Source: Celerinatantimonas sp046054195 (GTDB taxonomy: Bacteria; Pseudomonadota; Gammaproteobacteria; Enterobacterales; Celerinatantimonadaceae). From it: 64,000 nt of DNA. Where the stretch lies: the NCBI RefSeq assembly GCF_046054195.1, contig NZ_JBEQCS010000002.1, positions 124,001 through 188,000 on the forward strand, written 5' to 3'. The stretch's first letter is position 1. Each line of letters starts with the position of its first letter. A program made the position numbers and the translations under genes. The notes below the pieces were generated by a model that saw only the letters and a list, made by a program, of their open reading frames with translations, did no database searches and had not been told where the DNA came from. This document shows positions 1 to 8,194 of the stretch, one piece after another.

Positions 1-130
1 GGAGAGTTAACATCTTTACCAACAACTGAGCAATGACAGCGCAATGATCTTTCATTAAACAAAAACAGCACCACAGATATTTTGAAATAAAATTTTGAAT
101 CCATATTCAAATCACTAATTACTTATGTTC

Positions 131-170
131 TAATGATAACAATTATCACAATGAAAACCATTATCATTTT
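131..170 (+). promoter_or_regulatory. tandem Fur boxes upstream of the siderophore receptor
   Basis: Two AT-rich elements resembling the GATAATGATAATCATTATC Fur consensus lie side by side, at about 132-148 (AATGATAACAATTATCA) and about 153-170 (GAAAACCATTATCATTTT). They end 13 bases before the receptor ATG at 183, so bound Fe-Fur would block the promoter and the ribosome site. Iron-starvation induction of the receptor is inferred from this and from the receptor family. Confidence 0.85.
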
Positions 171-182
171 CAATGTAAGATT

Positions 183-2339
183 ATGAAAACAAAAGCGAAG
201 TTCGTTCTCAGACTATCTATACTAACGCTATCTATAGCCTCCGCATACGCCATCGCTGCTGATTCGGATACGTTAAAAGACAACGCCACTAACTCAACGA
301 CGCCCCCAAAAGACAGCTCAACCAACCAATCAACATCTCAACAAAACAAACTTGATTCGATGACAATCGTCGGAAGCTATACCGCCAGTAAAGATGTCAC
401 CAGTGCAACTGGGCTCAATCTCACTGACCGAGAAATTCCCCAAGCCACCACAGTTATTACCCAGCAACGTATCCAAGACCAAGATCTCACCAATATCAAA
501 GATATCGTAGACAACACTATTGGACTGTCGAATATCCCTGCCGATACGGAGCGTAATACGTTTATTTCTCGCGGTTTCCAGGTTAGCAACTATCAGATTG
601 ATGGTTCGATTCAACCTTTGGGAGGCTTAGGTGGTTCACTGGGACAAACATTAGTGGATTTATCCACCTATGAGAGCGTTGAAGTCGTACGCGGAGCAAC
701 AGGCTTAACAACTGGCTCTGGTAACCCAGCAGCTTCAATCAACTTCGTGCGCAAACATGCCGATAGCAAGACGTTCAAAGGTTATGTCAATATGCAAACA
801 GGTAGTTGGGATAAACGAGAGTTTTCAACTGACCTTTCTAGTGGTCTTAACCACGATGGCTCAATCCGCGGACGAATTGTCGCAAAATATAATAAAAACA
901 ATTATTTTATTGACCGTTACAGCAAAGAAACTTCTGTTTTCTATGCGGTGATCGATGCTGATATTACCCAAGATACATTGCTGCGCATCGGCGCAGGGGT
1001 GCAAAATAACAATGCGCCAGGGGCGACTTGGGGATATTTACCATCCTATTCATCCGATGGCACTTTTACCAAATGGGACAAATCCAAATCGGCAGCGGCA
1101 AACTGGTCTTACTATGACACCGACTCAAACTACTACTTTGTGAATGTAGAGCATTACTTTAATAACGGCTGGAAACTGAAAGTTGACTATAACCACTCGC
1201 AATATAAACAGCACAGTCAGTTGCTCTATTTAGGAACTTACATTGACGATCTATACAATTACACACTAAAAAGTCACAGTAAAAACACGGCAAATACTTT
1301 AGATGTGCAATTAAATGGCGACTATGCGTTATTTGGCCGTAACCATGAATTTGTTACAGGGGCACTCTATAGTAAACAAAATCTTAAACAGTACTATGGC
1401 TATGGCACTAATTACCAAGAGGCCTTCCCAGACGATCTCTCATCTTTTGATGGTGACCTTGACACAGATTTCGAAACACCAACCTTAAATGCTGACTACG
1501 ATACCAAAGAATTAGGCTTTTTCGCTGCAACTCGGTTCAATATTCGTGATGATTTAAAGTGGATAGCCGGCGCCCGTATATCTAACTGGAAACGAGAAGG
1601 ATTTAACACCTCCTATTACAGCACCACGGGCAAAATCACCCCGTATACGGGCTTATTGTATGACATTACCCCGAATCATCGTGCTTACATCAGTTATGCC
1701 GAAATCTTTAGCCCTCAAGATAAATATGATGCGAACGATGAGCTAATCGCGCCACTGGAAGGCAAAACCTATGAAGTTGGTTTAAAAAGTACCTATTTAA
1801 ATGACAATCTGCATACTTCAATTGCATTTTTTAAAACCGACCAAGATCACTATGCCGTAGGTACTGGCGTCTACGCAGACAGTGGCAACTACATTTATGA
1901 AGAAAAAAATATGACCAGCAAAGGATTTGAGCTGGAAGCTACCGGACGCATTACCCGAGGTTGGAATATGAGCGCTGGATATTCACAATATCGAGCGAAA
2001 GACTCTTCAGGAGACGACGTTAATACAACCTATCCGAAGAAACAGTTTAAACTCTTCACAACTTATAATTTCGTTTCGAGATTACCGCAGCTCACAGTCG
2101 GTGGCGGAGTCAATTGGCAAGGCAAAATCTATTCAGATGACAGCAATGGCTACCGAACAGAGCAGTCAAGTTATGCCATATTTAACCTGATGGCACGCTA
2201 TGACCTTACGCCCAAAGCACAAATTCAGTTAAATGTTCATAACCTATTTGATAAAACTTATTTCAGTACAGTCAGTGCAGATAGCTACGGTTATGGTGAA
2301 CCATTAAACTTTACCGTTGGTTTGAACTATAAATTATAA
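183..2339 (+). CDS. TonB-dependent siderophore receptor (FhuE/FpvA type)
   Basis: This is an outer-membrane gated channel that imports a ferric siderophore using TonB-ExbBD energy. The 718-residue length is normal for the family. A signal peptide covers about residues 1-25 (hydrophobic core, cleavage near AYA/AIA). A TonB-box-like stretch (DSMTIVG) follows at about 58-65, then the plug domain (about 80-190) and the 22-strand barrel, which ends in the usual aromatic-rich strand (FTVGLNYKL). The pattern fits the ferrichrome/coprogen/pyoverdine receptor class (TIGR01783), but the siderophore cannot be named. No siderophore synthesis genes are nearby, so it may scavenge siderophores made by others. 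Tandem Fur boxes precede it. Confidence 0.93.
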   Translation: MKTKAKFVLRLSILTLSIASAYAIAADSDTLKDNATNSTTPPKDSSTNQSTSQQNKLDSMTIVGSYTASKDVTSATGLNLTDREIPQATTVITQQRIQDQDLTNIKDIVDNTIGLSNIPADTERNTFISRGFQVSNYQIDGSIQPLGGLGGSLGQTLVDLSTYESVEVVRGATGLTTGSGNPAASINFVRKHADSKTFKGYVNMQTGSWDKREFSTDLSSGLNHDGSIRGRIVAKYNKNNYFIDRYSKETSVFYAVIDADITQDTLLRIGAGVQNNNAPGATWGYLPSYSSDGTFTKWDKSKSAAANWSYYDTDSNYYFVNVEHYFNNGWKLKVDYNHSQYKQHSQLLYLGTYIDDLYNYTLKSHSKNTANTLDVQLNGDYALFGRNHEFVTGALYSKQNLKQYYGYGTNYQEAFPDDLSSFDGDLDTDFETPTLNADYDTKELGFFAATRFNIRDDLKWIAGARISNWKREGFNTSYYSTTGKITPYTGLLYDITPNHRAYISYAEIFSPQDKYDANDELIAPLEGKTYEVGLKSTYLNDNLHTSIAFFKTDQDHYAVGTGVYADSGNYIYEEKNMTSKGFELEATGRITRGWNMSAGYSQYRAKDSSGDDVNTTYPKKQFKLFTTYNFVSRLPQLTVGGGVNWQGKIYSDDSNGYRTEQSSYAIFNLMARYDLTPKAQIQLNVHNLFDKTYFSTVSADSYGYGEPLNFTVGLNYKL

Positions 2340-2378
2340 AGTATTTTTAATAAAATAATCAGTTAATGGTTGCTTAAC

Positions 2379-2409
2379 GAATGTCCCCTTTTTGATAAAG
2401 GGGGCATTC
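2379..2409 (+). terminator. hairpin after the siderophore receptor
   Basis: A 13-bp stem (GAATGTCCCCTTT / AAAGGGGGCATTC, one G-U pair) with a 5-base loop starts 40 bases after the receptor stop. No T-run follows, so it could be a weak terminator or a 3'-end stabilising hairpin. Confidence 0.6.
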
Positions 2410-2499
2410 ACTTAATCGGCATTCATTTTTGCGGTTATATTTCATACGAAAAAACCAAATAAATCTTTTAAAATCAACTTTAAATAAACTGATTAAATA

Positions 2500-2868
2500 A
2501 TGAAAAATACACTTCAACTCATCTTTGGTGGGTTAACCACTGAATTTCTTGTGCGACAATATATATTTTCCCTAATTATTGGTGGATTTTATCTAAATAT
2601 ATTTTTGCAAGGTACTCATGCCCCAGCATCTATTTTTATAATCACTCTGATTATAAACACGCTACTCTATCCTTATGCACGATTTGCCTATAAAAGTTCT
2701 GTTAAATTTCTATTAGGTGATAGTACCTATATTGTTAACATCATTGCACTACTGGTCTTCAAACTGATGACCGTTTTCCTATGTTGGATATTTGCTATAT
2801 TTGCAGCCCCTATAGGATTAGCGTTTAACTACTATCAGAACCGAAAGCTTATGATGCGAAAACTATAA
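2500..2868 (+). CDS. small inner-membrane protein, unknown
   Basis: A 122-residue, very hydrophobic protein with three likely membrane spans (about residues 20-37, 43-60 and 80-108) and a basic tail (NRKLMMRKL) that predicts a cytosolic C terminus. I do not recognise a family. MreD-like topology was considered but no supporting motif is present. The start has no clear Shine-Dalgarno sequence, and the gene stands alone in AT-rich DNA between the receptor and the immunity array. Confidence 0.6.
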   Translation: MKNTLQLIFGGLTTEFLVRQYIFSLIIGGFYLNIFLQGTHAPASIFIITLIINTLLYPYARFAYKSSVKFLLGDSTYIVNIIALLVFKLMTVFLCWIFAIFAAPIGLAFNYYQNRKLMMRKL

Positions 2869-3338
2869 TATGCTCAAAAATCGAGTATCTATTATTCATA
2901 CTCCCACAATAATTATTTGAGTCATACAGATAATTAAGCAAAAAATCATCAAATTTGTTTAATCTAAATGCGTCTATATTTTAATCAATTGGCAATATTA
3001 GTGGTAATCACGTATTGCCAACAAGTTAATCAATAGGGTAAATTTCTATCAATTGCATGGATGCATCAATACTTACGGAGCAAGTTAATACTACACTCCG
3101 TGCGGTAGCCGTGGTAAATCAGCCTAAATAGTTTTCAATCTATAATTATTGAATAATACAAATAATAGATTTTAATGCTAACGTTATAAAATTTATAAAC
3201 AAATATAATTAAAAAATAAATTTTTCAACTTATTCATCTATTAGCGTCATTTATATCATCAGAATTGAATACGCATTTTATCTAAATACATAGCAAATAA
3301 GTGAATACCACTTAAGCATAAATAACAAAGGAATAAAG
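2869..3338. other. AT-rich spacer ahead of the immunity array
   Basis: About 470 bases without a convincing gene. The second half (about 3130-3335) is very AT-rich. It probably carries the promoter of the array, but no clear -35/-10 pair stands out. AT-rich leaders of this kind are typical targets of H-NS-like silencers, which is inference only. A Shine-Dalgarno AAAGGAATAAAG lies just before the ATG at 3339. Confidence 0.5.
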
Positions 3339-3887
3339 ATGCATTACCTGTTATCAGCTGATGGCAGAAAGGCAAATCTAACAATTCAATGTGCCAATCT
3401 TAAAGCGCTTATTCCTCTAAAAGTGGGTTTGCCAGAAACGATCACAAGTGAGTTTCCAATATTGGAGTTTTCAAGCTCGGGAAAATTCGTTTTACCCGAT
3501 TATCTGCAATATGGGGTGTTAAACATTGTTAGCGAACCATTACTTAACATCATAAAATCATTACAAATTCCGCTACAAGTATTTGAGCTAAACTGGCAAC
3601 ACAATGGCAAATCACTAAAGCGTTATGTGGCACATTTTCTCGGTTCAAATGCAGCGCAAGATGAGCTGCAATCGCAACTAGTACGTGATGAAGATGGTTT
3701 TATCGATAGTATTGAAAAGCTGGTGCTAGACGAGCAACAACTAACTGATGTGCATTTAACCCAACTGGCGCAATGTTGGAACGCCGTTTATATCGTCAGT
3801 GACGCGTTTTGTCAGGCAGTTAAGCAAGCACAATTAACTGGCATGGTGTTTAAACTGCCGCAGGACTATCAAGAATATGGATATTAA
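3339..3887 (+). CDS. Imm11/DUF1629-like immunity protein
   Basis: A 182-residue cytosolic protein opening the array. Its layout fits the Imm11 (MXAN_0049, DUF1629) family. A central GVLNIVSEPLLNII segment is followed by FELNW, then DGFIDSIEKLVLDE, and finally a C-terminal block where an invariant-like VSDAF precedes LTGMVFKLP. Known members neutralise toxins of contact-dependent or type VI systems by direct binding, and that role is inferred here. A good AAAGGAA site precedes the ATG. The next intact gene starts 69 bases downstream with a 24-codon ORF in between. Confidence 0.5.
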   Translation: MHYLLSADGRKANLTIQCANLKALIPLKVGLPETITSEFPILEFSSSGKFVLPDYLQYGVLNIVSEPLLNIIKSLQIPLQVFELNWQHNGKSLKRYVAHFLGSNAAQDELQSQLVRDEDGFIDSIEKLVLDEQQLTDVHLTQLAQCWNAVYIVSDAFCQAVKQAQLTGMVFKLPQDYQEYGY

Positions 3888-3951
3888 ACAGCTTATCGTT
3901 CGTAATGGTGCCGACATTGAGGTCAGCCACCAGCACAGTGATGAAGGATAA
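3877..3951 (+). pseudogene. 24-residue ORF, possible gene remnant
   Basis: An ATG inside the end of the previous gene opens a 24-codon frame (MDIKQLIVRNGADIEVSH...) that stops just before the ATG at 3957. The NGADIEV string looks like part of a larger protein, so this may be the head of a lost gene. It may equally be a short coupling ORF or chance. Confidence 0.25.
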
Positions 3952-3956
3952 CGCTC

Positions 3957-4310
3957 ATGCACCAATATCGGCATTCTGCATCACCGTTTATATCGAAAAT
4001 AACGCTAGATAATACTCTCGCCTTTAGCGCAGCCAACCTTAAGCAGTTGTTGCAACAGCTCGACCGAGGCATTGCTGTCTATGGTTTTACGCCAAATATT
4101 CACTTAGCGGTAAAGGCCAGCTATGCGCATTGGCCGAGCTTAGACAAATTAATCAGCGCCATGCTAACTGGTAAGTTGGCGTTAGTCTGCGCGGAGCATG
4201 TCCAACTAGCAGACACCCTCGCCCATTGGCACCAGATTAATCCAAATATTTGCATCCGCCACTTTTTACCATCGCAAGCGACTGACGCACACCAATGGCT
4301 TAGCGAGTAA
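3957..4310 (+). CDS. hypothetical protein in the immunity array
   Basis: A 117-residue soluble protein that I do not recognise. It reads as a compact alpha/beta fold with a predicted helix at about 26-36 (AANLKQLLQQLD), a strand (GIAVYGF) and a His/Trp-rich C-terminal half (ADTLAHWHQINPNICIRHFLPSQ). The Shine-Dalgarno GAAGGA lies about 11 bases upstream. Its position and size suggest an immunity role, but nothing in the sequence proves one. Confidence 0.55.
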   Translation: MHQYRHSASPFISKITLDNTLAFSAANLKQLLQQLDRGIAVYGFTPNIHLAVKASYAHWPSLDKLISAMLTGKLALVCAEHVQLADTLAHWHQINPNICIRHFLPSQATDAHQWLSE

Positions 4311-4334
4311 ACAGAGGCTAAGGAATCACGCTTA

Positions 4335-4793
4335 ATGCACCCATTTGACCAACTCGTCTTTAAAGATTTTGACTGGAATGTTGACCTGTACCACCCATTG
4401 ATGGCCGCTGAAGTCGCGCTTGTTGTTGATGCAGACGATGAGCAACCGCCCGCTTCGTGGCAACGGGCGGTCTATGATGAATTTATGCAGCATAGCGAGC
4501 GCTTAACCAGCGACGTCTTTCAAGCCATTTTTGATTACTACCAACATGTTGCACCGGAATATCGCCAGCAATATCAACACGGAGATTGGCAACAAGCATT
4601 ACCAAAGATTAGTCAGGTTGAAGAAATTAAACCGCTGCTCACCCCCACAGCCATCGTGGTGCCAGATCTGTTTCCTGACAAGTGCGAAATCGGCCTGCTG
4701 TTTGAGTGCAGTTGGGAGCCAGAGCACGGGCTAGCGGTCAAAATTCAACACAATCAAGTCGTCGAAGTTGGCTTTCAGGATATCTGTATTTAG
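4335..4793 (+). CDS. DUF6985-like immunity-type protein
   Basis: A 152-residue protein. The N-terminal DWNVDLYHPL leads into an acidic VDADDEQPP segment, then a helical part with AIFDYYQHVAPEY, then LLTPTAIVVPD. It closes with the diagnostic-looking run LLFECSWEPEHGLAVKI followed by VVEVGFQDI. That W-x-x-EHGL...VxxVGxxD ending matches my memory of the DUF6985 family, which recurs in immunity-gene neighbourhoods. Function is unknown; neutralisation of a toxin is inferred from context. Confidence 0.55.
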   Translation: MHPFDQLVFKDFDWNVDLYHPLMAAEVALVVDADDEQPPASWQRAVYDEFMQHSERLTSDVFQAIFDYYQHVAPEYRQQYQHGDWQQALPKISQVEEIKPLLTPTAIVVPDLFPDKCEIGLLFECSWEPEHGLAVKIQHNQVVEVGFQDICI

Positions 4794-4827
4794 ACTGCGC
4801 AATGAACCACAACACAGACAGATCATT

Positions 4828-5208
4828 ATGAGTAACGCTCACAGTAACGACATCAGCATCGGCCCAGAGCATTGGATTAGCGTTGAAAAAACCACCATAA
4901 GCGGAGAACTCATCGAGTTAGATCCGCTCATGGATGCACTACTGCCGATGTGGCAAGCATTAGAAACAGAATGCGTCGCCGCCTGCTGTGGCATTGATGC
5001 GTTTGGTTTATGGCCAGAAGATGTACTGGAACATACTGCACATCTGCCAAAAGCTGAATTACATAGCCAACTTAGCGCACTCATCAACAATATAGAGCAA
5101 CAGCCTGACGCCAACTATTACAGCCGCATACTCAATAACTGTTTTAACCGCGCGACGCTGTTGCAACTGCTACAGCATCTCCAAGCGCTTTATCAACAGC
5201 AAGTCTAA
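4828..5208 (+). CDS. DUF6331-like protein
   Basis: A 126-residue protein beginning MSNAHSND. An upstream in-frame ATG at 4768 overlaps the previous gene and is a less likely start. The core WQALETECVAACCGIDAFGLWPEDV (about residues 40-65) has the paired cysteines and CCGIDAF motif that I associate with DUF6331. The rest is helical (AELHSQLSALINNIEQ, LLQLLQHLQALY). No function is established. It belongs to the immunity array by position, strand and size. Confidence 0.55.
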   Translation: MSNAHSNDISIGPEHWISVEKTTISGELIELDPLMDALLPMWQALETECVAACCGIDAFGLWPEDVLEHTAHLPKAELHSQLSALINNIEQQPDANYYSRILNNCFNRATLLQLLQHLQALYQQQV

Positions 5209-5224
5209 CGGCGCAAAATAAGCA

Positions 5225-5776
5225 ATGATGATGAAAACACAACTACCTACCGCATGGCCAACATTTAAATATCATCCTGATCCTATCAGCTCAGGCGTCA
5301 TCATCCGCGTTAACGGCACATGCCCTTGCTGTCAGCAACAACGTGGATGGGGCTATGTTGGGCCGTTTTTCTGTATAAATGAGGTAGAAAACATCTGCCC
5401 ATGGTGCATTGCCGATGGCCGAGCAGCAGCGCAATTTGACCTGGAGTTTATCGATGCTGATAGCATGGAACAACTCGGTGATGATGCCAAAGACAGCGAA
5501 CTGATACAGCGAACACCCAACTATTTTTATCTGGCGATGAATGACAGTTGGCCGCACCACTGTGGCGATTATTGCAAAATCACGCCAACAAGTGCGGCGC
5601 AAATTAACGCTCACAAGCAGCAACTGGCAATTGATATCCATCGCATCTGCCAAGAGAACGACCTGACTGAAGACGAGTTCAACGCCTTAATTGCTCAAGA
5701 TGATGCGCCGTTCGCAGTGCAACTGTTTCAATGTTGTCATTGTGATGAAGTTCGCTTGGCTGGAGGCTTTGAGTAA
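5225..5776 (+). CDS. cbrC: CbrC family (UPF0167) protein
   Basis: A 183-residue protein with the CbrC hallmarks: a start like WPTFKYHPDPISSG, a CPCC pair followed by RGWGYVGPFF, a CPWCIADG pair, a SWPHHCGDYC segment near residue 115, and a C-terminal FQCCHCDE pair. The cysteine pairs probably bind zinc. E. coli CbrC is linked to colicin E2 tolerance, which fits a protective role against bacteriocin-like toxins, though the mechanism is not known to me. Three consecutive ATG codons open the gene. Its TAA overlaps the ATG of a 49-codon ORF. Confidence 0.85.
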   Translation: MMMKTQLPTAWPTFKYHPDPISSGVIIRVNGTCPCCQQQRGWGYVGPFFCINEVENICPWCIADGRAAAQFDLEFIDADSMEQLGDDAKDSELIQRTPNYFYLAMNDSWPHHCGDYCKITPTSAAQINAHKQQLAIDIHRICQENDLTEDEFNALIAQDDAPFAVQLFQCCHCDEVRLAGGFE

Positions 5777-5925
5777 TGAGTATCAAACCAGAGGCCACAG
5801 TTGCATATTGGCGCAATCCAAACTTAATAAAGAGTGACAGCAATACTACTTATTATTTTTGTGACGACTTCAGCAATCACACAAAACCTGATGCGAGTCT
5901 AAATCCTTGTAAAAAACAGGGGTAA
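5776..5925 (+). pseudogene. 49-residue ORF, probable truncated array gene
   Basis: An ATG overlapping the cbrC stop (TAATG) opens a 49-codon frame beginning MSIKPEATVAYW and ending KKQG. Its first bases resemble the start of the Imm22-like gene at 6349 (both read ATGAGTATCAAAC). The protein is too short for any family I know and has no recognisable domain. A truncated former immunity gene is the simplest reading; a real micro-protein cannot be excluded. Confidence 0.35.
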
Positions 5926-5929
5926 TTTC

Positions 5930-6307
5930 ATGACAAAATCAATTGAGCTCACAACTGAGCAATATGCCGCCCAATGCGTCGATGACATTGAAGACATCAT
6001 TATATTGCATGCGCTGTCACCCACTGAACTACTGGCATTGGACAGCGATTTATTTCCTATTAATTTTGAAGTGTGGGATGAAACTAACCGCGTATTAGGA
6101 CTGATTGATTCCCAAAACTACAAACCTTTAATGCCAGATGATTTGGCACAACGAATTGGCCTCTTCCTACGCTCACTGCTGCAAATTCCTGCGGAACAAT
6201 GGTGTTATGAACAGTTTTCACAGCATCCACAATGGCAGGCATCAAGAACAACGGCCCGTCAGTTTATTAACGAATTGGGGCTTCAAGGCCGACGTTACGG
6301 GCAATAA
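5930..6307 (+). CDS. hypothetical protein, source of a duplicated remnant
   Basis: A 125-residue acidic, mainly helical protein that I do not recognise. Visible blocks are DDIEDIIILHALSPTELLALD, PDDLAQRIGLFLRSLLQIP and RTTARQFINELGLQGRRYGQ. A shortened copy of its 3' end, with an internal deletion, lies at 7676-7746, so this gene or a close relative has been duplicated in the array. The Shine-Dalgarno CAGGGG lies before the ATG. An immunity role is inferred from location only. Confidence 0.6.
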   Translation: MTKSIELTTEQYAAQCVDDIEDIIILHALSPTELLALDSDLFPINFEVWDETNRVLGLIDSQNYKPLMPDDLAQRIGLFLRSLLQIPAEQWCYEQFSQHPQWQASRTTARQFINELGLQGRRYGQ

Positions 6308-6348
6308 CCTAGCAAATAAAACACAAGTTGTAAGGTAACGGATAAATA

Positions 6349-6786
6349 ATGAGTATCAAACAAACCGTACAGTGCTGGGCCGGATATTTTGCCAACCGCC
6401 AAGCCTATCAAGATCTGATTGAGGAAAACCCGCTGCTGTGGGCATTAGATGACATCGATGACAGCCAACCGCTGAATGCTTTTGTCGCCTCACAAGGAGA
6501 AACGTGGTTGGATGACGATTGGTTCTATGCGGGATTTAGTGATAACTCGACACCACTGGCACAGCGCTTTAGCGCATTTCTCGGCACTGATGATATCGCC
6601 CAGCATACTGCGGCACTGATTGAGTCAGCCGCCAAGCAGCACGGACTCACACACATCAACGCCCTTATTCTGGTCGCGATAGATCCCAAAGACAACGACC
6701 GCCAAATCGACTCGCCGCAATCAGTCATCACCGATGATTTTAGCTTGTGTTATCTGGGAGAATTTAATATCAGTGGCAATTGCTGA
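6349..6786 (+). CDS. Imm22-like immunity protein
   Basis: A 145-residue protein fitting Imm22. It has an N-terminal CWAGYFANRQAYQDLIEENP (W-x-G-x-F then an aromatic-rich helix), then FVASQGETWLDDDWFYAGF, where the Asp cluster is the conserved centre of the family. The C-terminal half is alpha/beta (NALILVAIDP). Imm22 proteins are predicted immunity factors of polymorphic toxin systems, and the toxin partner is not encoded here. The Shine-Dalgarno AAGGTAACGG precedes the ATG. The stop is 23 bases from the ADP-ribosylglycohydrolase start. Confidence 0.6.
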   Translation: MSIKQTVQCWAGYFANRQAYQDLIEENPLLWALDDIDDSQPLNAFVASQGETWLDDDWFYAGFSDNSTPLAQRFSAFLGTDDIAQHTAALIESAAKQHGLTHINALILVAIDPKDNDRQIDSPQSVITDDFSLCYLGEFNISGNC

Positions 6787-6808
6787 CACAGAAAAAGAAG
6801 GAAAGACC

Positions 6809-7663
6809 ATGTTATTAGCTCTGGCAATTGGTGATGCTTATGGCGCTGGCTTTGAATTTGCCGAGCGCAGCAAAATCGAGCAACACAACCATCTCACCCA
6901 CTATGAGCAGCACGGTTTAGGTATTCAACCAGGCTGCTATACCGACGATACTCAGATGTCACTGGCGATTAGCGAGCTACTCATCGAGCAACGGCCATGG
7001 ACGCCGCTAAACATCGCCAATAAATTTGTGAGCTGCTACAAGCGTGATCGCCGCTTAGGTTATTCCAGCGGTTTTCAGCACTTTTTAGATAATATTGATG
7101 ATGGCGGTGAATTACTGGAAAAGATTAATCCCCACAGCGACCGCAACGGCGCGGCTATGCGCGCGGCCCCCATTGGCATTATTGCTGACATTGCGCAGCT
7201 GATGCAGTTTGCCAAAATGCAGGCACAAATCACCCACGATACACCGCAAGGCATTGAATCGGCACAAGCCATCGCCCTCGCCGCTCACTTTTTTATTTAT
7301 GAGCTTGGCGATAAATCCGAGCTAACCGCCTTTGTCAGTGAGCATACTGCCATGATGTGGGATGACACTTGGCAAGCAGAAGTGCCATGCAGCGCGTGGG
7401 AAACCGTTAACGCGGTGCTGACGTTACTTTGTCACTGCGACAGTGCCGAGCAAATATTGTTGCAAGGAGTTAACTTCGGCGGCGATGTGGATACCGTCAC
7501 CGCAGTTGCGCTAGCGATTGCCTCACAAAGTACGCAATACCAGCAAACACTACCCGAATTTTTAACCCGCAATTTAGAACGCGGCGCCTATGGGCACGAT
7601 TATCTGCGGCAAATCGGAGAGCAGTTAATGGCGCTCAAGCAAACCGCTATAGATGAATGCTGA
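6809..7663 (+). CDS. ADP-ribosylglycohydrolase (DraG/ARH family)
   Basis: A 284-residue Mg-dependent hydrolase that removes ADP-ribose from modified targets. The metal-binding and substrate motifs are intact: GDAYGAGFEF at 8-17, YTDDTQM at 44-50 (Asp46, Asp47), SDRNGAAMRAAPIG at 110-123, and FGGDVDTV at 223-230 (Asp226, Asp228). The start at 6809 has AAGAAGGAAAG upstream; an in-frame ATG at 6734 lies inside the previous gene. DraG-like proteins act as immunity against ADP-ribosylating toxins (Tri1 of the Tre1-Tri1 pair), which suits the setting, but metabolic roles are also known. Confidence 0.85.
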   Translation: MLLALAIGDAYGAGFEFAERSKIEQHNHLTHYEQHGLGIQPGCYTDDTQMSLAISELLIEQRPWTPLNIANKFVSCYKRDRRLGYSSGFQHFLDNIDDGGELLEKINPHSDRNGAAMRAAPIGIIADIAQLMQFAKMQAQITHDTPQGIESAQAIALAAHFFIYELGDKSELTAFVSEHTAMMWDDTWQAEVPCSAWETVNAVLTLLCHCDSAEQILLQGVNFGGDVDTVTAVALAIASQSTQYQQTLPEFLTRNLERGAYGHDYLRQIGEQLMALKQTAIDEC

Positions 7664-7675
7664 ATGTAGCTTCGG

Positions 7676-7746
7676 ACCATTAATACCAGATGATTTGGCA
7701 CAACGAGTTGGAGCTTCAAGGCCGAAGTTCCGGGCAATCACATAAT
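7676..7746 (+). pseudogene. deletion-derived remnant of a copy of the 5930-6307 gene
   Basis: This stretch matches two separated parts of the 5930-6307 gene joined together. The bases reading taataccagatgatttggca correspond to 6131-6148, and gcttcaaggccgaagttccg corresponds to 6281-6300. The join falls exactly where AACGAATTGG occurs twice in the intact gene (6150-6159 and 6269-6278), leaving one copy and losing 119 bases. Similarity may continue weakly into the leader of the next gene. It is a clear fossil of tandem duplication followed by repeat-mediated deletion. Confidence 0.85.
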
Positions 7747-7769
7747 AGCGAAAACAGGATGTAATAGGT

Positions 7770-8180
7770 ATGCAACATATTCAATTTTATGCCACTCAAG
7801 TTGCCGGGATTACCAATATCTTTAGCGAAGATTTTTGCGTTTTTAACCTCTGCTTTGATGAGTCCGATAACGAGACAGGCCAGAGCTGGCAGTTTCAACG
7901 CGCGCTTGGAGAGGATGGAACACTCGCAAGCTTGGGCGAAGAAGATGAAGGCATTTGCGTGGTGCAAGAACCACAACTGCAGACCTTTTATGAAGGTATC
8001 ACCTCACTGGAGATTAGCCGTAGCCAATTACGTTGTCGATTTGATAGCGCAACTGCAGAGCAAATTGGGATTCAATCACTGCATATTCGTTACCAATTAG
8101 AAGACGCACAGTGGCAAGAACTAGTGCAAATCGCAAAGCATGTAATAGTGCAATGTAACTATGCCAACATCATCGAATAA
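7770..8180 (+). CDS. Imm10-like immunity protein
   Basis: A 136-residue beta-rich protein resembling Imm10. It has an early strand pair (FCVFNLCFDE), a FQRALG segment, then EGICVVQEPQLQTFYEGIT and LEISRSQLRCRFD, followed by AEQIGIQSLHIRYQL. The C-V-V...Y-x-G-I...L-x-x-x-x-L-x-x-x-F order is the family signature as I recall it. It is probably a toxin-binding protein by context. Its own leader seems to be duplicated from the leader of the Imm22-like gene, next to the remnant upstream. Confidence 0.55.
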   Translation: MQHIQFYATQVAGITNIFSEDFCVFNLCFDESDNETGQSWQFQRALGEDGTLASLGEEDEGICVVQEPQLQTFYEGITSLEISRSQLRCRFDSATAEQIGIQSLHIRYQLEDAQWQELVQIAKHVIVQCNYANIIE

Positions 8181-8194
8181 AAAGCGAAAAAGAG

